This document shows, piece by piece, positions 6,431 to 9,617 of a DNA stretch of 9,617 nucleotides. Both the position numbers and the translations under genes were made by a program. The stretch is from Caulobacterales bacterium RIFOXYB1_FULL_67_16 (GTDB taxonomy: Bacteria; Pseudomonadota; Alphaproteobacteria; Caulobacterales; Caulobacteraceae), in assembly GCA_001796045.1 (NCBI GenBank), contig MGLN01000090.1, positions 1-9,617 on the forward strand, given 5' to 3'. The notes under the pieces were generated by a model. The model made no database searches. It was not told the DNA's origin and saw only the letters and a program-made list of their open reading frames with translations. Each line of letters opens with the position of its first letter. Within the stretch, counting starts at the first letter, position 1.

Positions 6431-7723
6431 TCAGCCGCGCTGCTCGATCGGCACATAGTCGCGCTGGGTCGGGCCCGTGTACAGCTGACGCGGGCGGCCG
6501 ATCTTCTGCGACGGATCCGCCATCATTTCCTGCCACTGCGAAATCCAGCCCACGGTGCGGGCCAGGGCGAACAGGACGGTGAACATGGTGGTGGGGAAGC
6601 CCATCGCCGACAGGGTGATGCCCGAGTAGAAGTCGACGTTCGGGAACAGCTTGCGCGAGGTGAAGTATTCGTCGTTCAGCGCGACCTTTTCCAGCTCCTT
6701 GGCGACGACGAACAGCGGGTCGTTCTCGCGGCCCGTGGCGGCCAGGACCTCATAGGCCGACTGCTGCATGACCTTGGCGCGCGGATCGTAGTTCTTGTAC
6801 ACGCGGTGGCCGAAGCCCATCAGCTTGTACTTGCGGTCCTTCACGCCCTGGATGAATTCCGGGATGTTTTCCGGGGTGCCGATCTGCTTCAGCATGGTCA
6901 GCGCCTCTTCGTTGGCGCCGCCGTGCGACGGGCCCCATAGGCAGGCGATGCCGGCGGCGATACAGGCGAACGGATTGGCGCCCGACGAACCGGCCAGGCG
7001 GACGGTCGAGGTTGAGGCGTTCTGCTCGTGGTCGGCGTGCAGGGTGAAGATGCGGTCCATGGCGCGAACAAGGGCCGGATCGACGTGATAATCCTCGGCC
7101 GGCACGGCGAAGCACATGCGCAGGAAGTTCTCGGCATAGGACAGGTCGTTGCGCGGCGACACGAACGGCTGACCGATGTGATACTTGTAGGCGCGGGCCG
7201 CGATGGTCGGCATCTTGGCGATCAGGCGGATGGCCGAGATGTCGCGCTGGACCGGATCATGGATGTCCAGGCTGTCGTGATAGAAGGCCGACAGGGCGCC
7301 GACGGTGCCGACCATGATCGCCATCGGGTGGGCGTCGCGGCGGAAGCCCTCGAAGAAGCGGTCGAACTGGGCGTGCAGCATCGTGTGCATGGTGATGCTG
7401 TTTTCGAACTTTTCGTACTGGGCGGCGGTCGGGAGCTCGCCGTGCAGCAGCAGGTGGCAGACTTCCACGAAGTTCGATTGCGAGGCCAGTTGGTCGATCG
7501 GATAGCCGCGGTGCAGCAGGATGCCCTCGTCGCCGTCGATATAGGTCAGGCCCGACTCGCATGCGGCGGTCGAGGTGAAGCCCGGATCGAAGGTGAAAGC
7601 GCCCGTTCCGCCATAGAGCTTGCGGATGTCGATAACGTCCGGACCGGTCGAACCCGACAGAACGGGCAGATCGACGCTCTTGCCCTCGAAGGAGAGGGTG
7701 GCGGTTTTGGCTTGGTCAGTCAT
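6431..7723 (-). CDS. gltA: Citrate synthase (type II, hexameric class)
   Basis: Citrate synthase condenses acetyl-CoA with oxaloacetate, the entry step of the TCA cycle, in the cytoplasm. The 430-residue product matches E. coli GltA (427) in length and layout. All three catalytic residues are visible: His267 in GPSHGGANEEA, His306 in GFGHRVYKNYDPRA, and Asp363 in FPNVDFYSG, matching E. coli His264, His305 and Asp362. YIDGDEGILLHRGYPI at 61-76 and the ending IGRPRQLYTG also fit the family. The preferred start is ATG 7723-7721. A TTG directly before it (7726-7724) would add one residue, but leaves only 3 nt to the Shine-Dalgarno sequence. It follows gltX on the same strand after 67 nt. I found no convincing promoter or terminator in that gap, so read-through from gltX is possible. 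Confidence 0.97.
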   Translation of the reverse strand: MTDQAKTATLSFEGKSVDLPVLSGSTGPDVIDIRKLYGGTGAFTFDPGFTSTAACESGLTYIDGDEGILLHRGYPIDQLASQSNFVEVCHLLLHGELPTAAQYEKFENSITMHTMLHAQFDRFFEGFRRDAHPMAIMVGTVGALSAFYHDSLDIHDPVQRDISAIRLIAKMPTIAARAYKYHIGQPFVSPRNDLSYAENFLRMCFAVPAEDYHVDPALVRAMDRIFTLHADHEQNASTSTVRLAGSSGANPFACIAAGIACLWGPSHGGANEEALTMLKQIGTPENIPEFIQGVKDRKYKLMGFGHRVYKNYDPRAKVMQQSAYEVLAATGRENDPLFVVAKELEKVALNDEYFTSRKLFPNVDFYSGITLSAMGFPTTMFTVLFALARTVGWISQWQEMMADPSQKIGRPRQLYTGPTQRDYVPIEQRG

Positions 7724-7728
7724 CAATG

Positions 7729-7735
7729 CCCCTTT
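7729..7735 (-). promoter_or_regulatory. Ribosome binding site of gltA
   Basis: On the minus strand this reads AAAGGGG, 5 nt before the ATG at 7723. The spacing favours that ATG over the adjacent upstream TTG. Confidence 0.7.
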
Positions 7736-7790
7736 GCATTTGGACGTCCGATCGCGGGGAGGCGCCGGGCGCTCTTAGGTTTGTGGTTGA

Positions 7791-9206
7791 TCACTTAGTC
7801 TGTTGCAGCGCGTCATCCAAGCGCCCGAGACTTTCGTCGCGCCCGAGAGCGGACAAAGTTCGTGCGATATCGGGTGAAGTTGACCCTGCGGTAAGGGCCG
7901 TCCGCATGGGCGGACCGATCTTGCCAAACCCGACCTGTTCGGATTCGGCGAAGCTTTTGAGCTCGGCTTCCAGGGCGAAGACGTCCCAGGACTGGAACAG
8001 GGCCAGCCGGTCGCGCAGGCGCGCCAGGCGGTCCAAGGTCTCGCCGGACAGCAGGGCGCGACCCTTGTCGTCAATGTCCAAGGGGCGTGTCTTGAGCACG
8101 AACTCGGTCTGGTCGGCCAACTCGAGCACGGTCTTGGCGCGGTCCTTCACGAACGGCATGGCGCGCTGAAGCCGGACCTCGTCGGCTTCGGCCAGAGGCC
8201 GGCCGCGGGCGAGGTGGACGTCCAGCGTCAGCTTGGCCAGGCGCTCGTCGTCGGCGAGCCGCAGCCAGTGGGCGTTGACGTGGGCCAGCTTGTCGAAGTC
8301 CAGCCGCGCCGGCGCCTTGCCGATGCCGGCCAGATCGAACCATTCGATCGCCTGGGCGTCGCTGAACAGTTCGTCGTCGCCGTGGGCCCAGCCCAGGCGC
8401 GCCAGATAGTTGCGCATGGCCTCGGGCAGATAGCCCATCTCCGCATATTCGTGGACGGCCTGGGCGCCGTGCCGCTTCGACAGCTTGGCGCCGTCCGGAC
8501 CGTGAATCAGCGGGATATGGGCGAAGGTCGGGCGGGGCCAGCCGAGCGCGTCATAGATCAGGCTCTGGCGGGCGGCGTTGTTCAGGTGGTCGTCGCCGCG
8601 GATGACATGGGTCACGCCCATGTCGTGGTCATCGACCACCACGGCGAGATTATAGGTCGGCGCCCCGTCCGAGCGCAGCAGGACGAGATCGTCGAGGTCG
8701 TCGGTCGACCAGCTGACGGCGCCCTGGACCTCGTCCGCGACGGTGACCGTGGCGGACTGGGGGCGACGGAAGCGGACGACGTGCGGCTGGGCCAGGTCGT
8801 CGACGGTCGGGGTGCGGTCGCGCCAGGGCGATTCAAAAGTGCGACGCTCGGCCTTGGCGACGTCGCGCAGACGTCCGGTTTCCTTGGCCGTGGTGAAATC
8901 GCGATAGGCGTGGCCGGTCTCCAGCAGTTGATCGACGACTTCGCGATGGCGGTCGGCGCGGCTGAACTGGAAGACCGGCTCCTCGTCGGCGAACAGCTCC
9001 AGCCAGCTCAGGCCGTCGAAGATGGCCTGGACGGCTTCCTCGGTCGAGCGTTCGCGATCCGTGTCCTCGACGCGGATCAAGAAACGCCCCGCGTGTCTTT
9101 TGGCGTACAGCCAGTTGAACAAGGCGGTTCTCGCCCCGCCGATATGCAGATAGCCTGTCGGCGAGGGGGCGAAGCGGGTGACGACAGTCGAAGAAGGCAA
9201 GGTCAT
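7791..9206 (-). CDS. gltX: Glutamyl-tRNA synthetase GltX
   Basis: Class I synthetase that charges tRNA(Glu). The 471-residue length is normal. The ATP-site signature is in RFAPSPTGYLHIGGARTALF (11-30), and the second signature is KLSKRHG at 241-247, the usual GluRS form of KMSKS. VEDTDRERS (46-54), DGAPTYNLAVVVDDHDMG (180-197) and VIRGDDHLNN (201-210) are GluRS blocks; the part after about 310 is the helical anticodon-binding region. No cysteine occurs in the chain, so the zinc-binding Cys cluster of E. coli GluRS is absent. The start is ATG 9206-9204, just before the conserved core; an upstream ATG (9302) would add 32 residues of no family character. There is no good Shine-Dalgarno sequence: the leader is pyrimidine-rich. 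Many alphaproteobacteria lack GlnRS, so this enzyme may also charge tRNA(Gln) for GatCAB; that is inference. Confidence 0.96.
   Translation of the reverse strand: MTLPSSTVVTRFAPSPTGYLHIGGARTALFNWLYAKRHAGRFLIRVEDTDRERSTEEAVQAIFDGLSWLELFADEEPVFQFSRADRHREVVDQLLETGHAYRDFTTAKETGRLRDVAKAERRTFESPWRDRTPTVDDLAQPHVVRFRRPQSATVTVADEVQGAVSWSTDDLDDLVLLRSDGAPTYNLAVVVDDHDMGVTHVIRGDDHLNNAARQSLIYDALGWPRPTFAHIPLIHGPDGAKLSKRHGAQAVHEYAEMGYLPEAMRNYLARLGWAHGDDELFSDAQAIEWFDLAGIGKAPARLDFDKLAHVNAHWLRLADDERLAKLTLDVHLARGRPLAEADEVRLQRAMPFVKDRAKTVLELADQTEFVLKTRPLDIDDKGRALLSGETLDRLARLRDRLALFQSWDVFALEAELKSFAESEQVGFGKIGPPMRTALTAGSTSPDIARTLSALGRDESLGRLDDALQQTK
9192..9197 (+). promoter_or_regulatory. Possible ribosome binding site of comEC
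   Basis: AGAAGG lies 7 nt before the plus-strand ATG at 9205, a good match and spacing. It sits inside the first codons of gltX on the opposite strand, so it could be coincidence. Confidence 0.45.
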
Positions 9207-9617
9207 GGGGGAAGGGTCCGTAAGCGAGGCCCTTATACGCCCCGAGACGACAAAGCCTACCCCCGGCGCGCGATTGCGGGTCTGGCTGGCTGACGAGGTC
9301 AAGGCGCAGGTGTTGAGATGGCGGCTCTGGGCGCCCGTGGCCTTCGGCGGCGGCGCCGCCTGCTATTTCGCCTTGAGGACAGAGCCGAGCCTTTGGCCCC
9401 TGGCGTTTGGGGCGGCGGCGGCTATCGCGGCCTGGCTTGCGGCGCGGCGGCGCGGCTGGGGGCGGCGGCTAACCTGGCCGCTGATGATTCTGGCCTGTCT
9501 CGCCTGCGGCCTGGCTGCGGCGAAGTTTCGTACCGAACTCGTGGCCGCCCCGATCGCGCCGGCTCTGGTGGAGGGCGTGGTGGTCGAGGCCTGGGTCGTC
9601 GATGTCGACAGCCCTGG
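9205..9617 (+). CDS. comEC: ComEC/Rec2-family DNA-uptake channel, N-terminal part (3' end outside window)
   Basis: An open frame of 137 codons with no stop runs off the window. The N-terminal ~40 residues are polar and charged (ADEVKAQVLRWR). Three hydrophobic segments follow: about 43-60 (LWAPVAFGGGAACYFAL), 66-81 (LWPLAFGAAAAIAAWL) and 91-106 (LTWPLMILACLACGLAAA). Then comes RTELVAAPIAPALVEGVVVE leading into a beta-rich stretch. This order is that of the N-terminal DUF4131 region of ComEC/Rec2, the inner-membrane channel through which single-stranded DNA enters in natural transformation. The competence and metallo-hydrolase-like domains would lie downstream. The start is ATG 9205, with AGAAGG 7 nt upstream; in-frame TTG or GTG codons further in are possible but would trim conserved-looking residues. 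Its ATG overlaps the gltX ATG on the other strand. Family call is by pattern and context only. Confidence 0.8.
   Translation, partial: MGEGSVSEALIRPETTKPTPGARLRVWLADEVKAQVLRWRLWAPVAFGGGAACYFALRTEPSLWPLAFGAAAAIAAWLAARRRGWGRRLTWPLMILACLACGLAAAKFRTELVAAPIAPALVEGVVVEAWVVDVDSP
9232..9253 (-). promoter_or_regulatory. Weak candidate promoter of gltX
   Basis: On the minus strand TTGTCG (9253-9248) is followed after 10 nt by TATAAG (9237-9232), 25 nt before the gltX ATG. The two boxes resemble alphaproteobacterial housekeeping elements, but the spacer is shorter than usual. If real, it lies wholly inside the 5' part of the comEC frame. Confidence 0.25.

Noticed and set aside
7028..7798. Plus-strand open frame (256 residues) opposite gltA.
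   Set aside because: Shadow of gltA codons; no ribosome binding site or family motif seen.
8214..9293. Long plus-strand open frame (359 residues) opposite gltX.
   Set aside because: It mirrors the codons of gltX and shows no recognisable protein features. It is also not in the comEC frame.
9207..9302. A 32-residue N-terminal extension of GltX.
   Set aside because: No GluRS homology and it reads antisense through comEC; the ATG at 9206 sits a few residues before the conserved core, as in the family.

Overview
The window is GC-rich and densely coding. It reads as chromosomal DNA of an alphaproteobacterium in the Caulobacterales, most likely Brevundimonas or a close relative. Reasons: an lpxI-type UDP-diacylglucosamine pyrophosphatase sits between lpxA and lpxB; the order bamA-skp-lpxD-fabZ-lpxA-lpxI-lpxB, with gltA, gltX and comEC following, matches my recollection of Caulobacter-type genomes; and the protein sequences look alphaproteobacterial. 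The genus is an inference.

Positions 1-6354, plus strand: an outer-membrane biogenesis operon. The 3' part of bamA (outer-membrane protein insertase) is followed by skp/ompH (periplasmic chaperone), lpxD, fabZ, lpxA, lpxI and lpxB. Gaps shrink along the operon: 36, 7 and 2 nt, then overlaps of 1, 4 and 4 nt. The genes supply the machinery that folds outer-membrane proteins (BamA, Skp) together with most early lipid A steps. LpxA adds the first acyl chain, LpxD the second, LpxI releases the UMP, and LpxB joins two sugars. FabZ serves the fatty-acid pool that supplies the 3-hydroxyacyl-ACP donors. LpxC and the late lipid A genes are not in the window, and the operon promoter lies upstream of it.

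Positions 6355-6430: a short convergent intergenic region with a perfect 13-bp hairpin flanked by A and T runs, a likely bidirectional terminator shared by lpxB and gltA.

Positions 6431-9206, minus strand: gltX (glutamyl-tRNA synthetase) followed by gltA (type II citrate synthase), 67 nt apart. Positions 9205-9617, plus strand: the open 5' end of a comEC/rec2-like DNA-uptake channel gene running off the window. Its best start codon overlaps the gltX start codon in a shared CATG.

I see no mobile element, CRISPR array, tRNA, rRNA or foreign-looking segment, and no undescribed system. No stretch over 300 bases lacks a gene. The points most worth a second look are the divergent overlapping starts of gltX and comEC, a cysteine-free GltX, a lysine-free glutamine-rich Skp, and variant motifs in LpxB.
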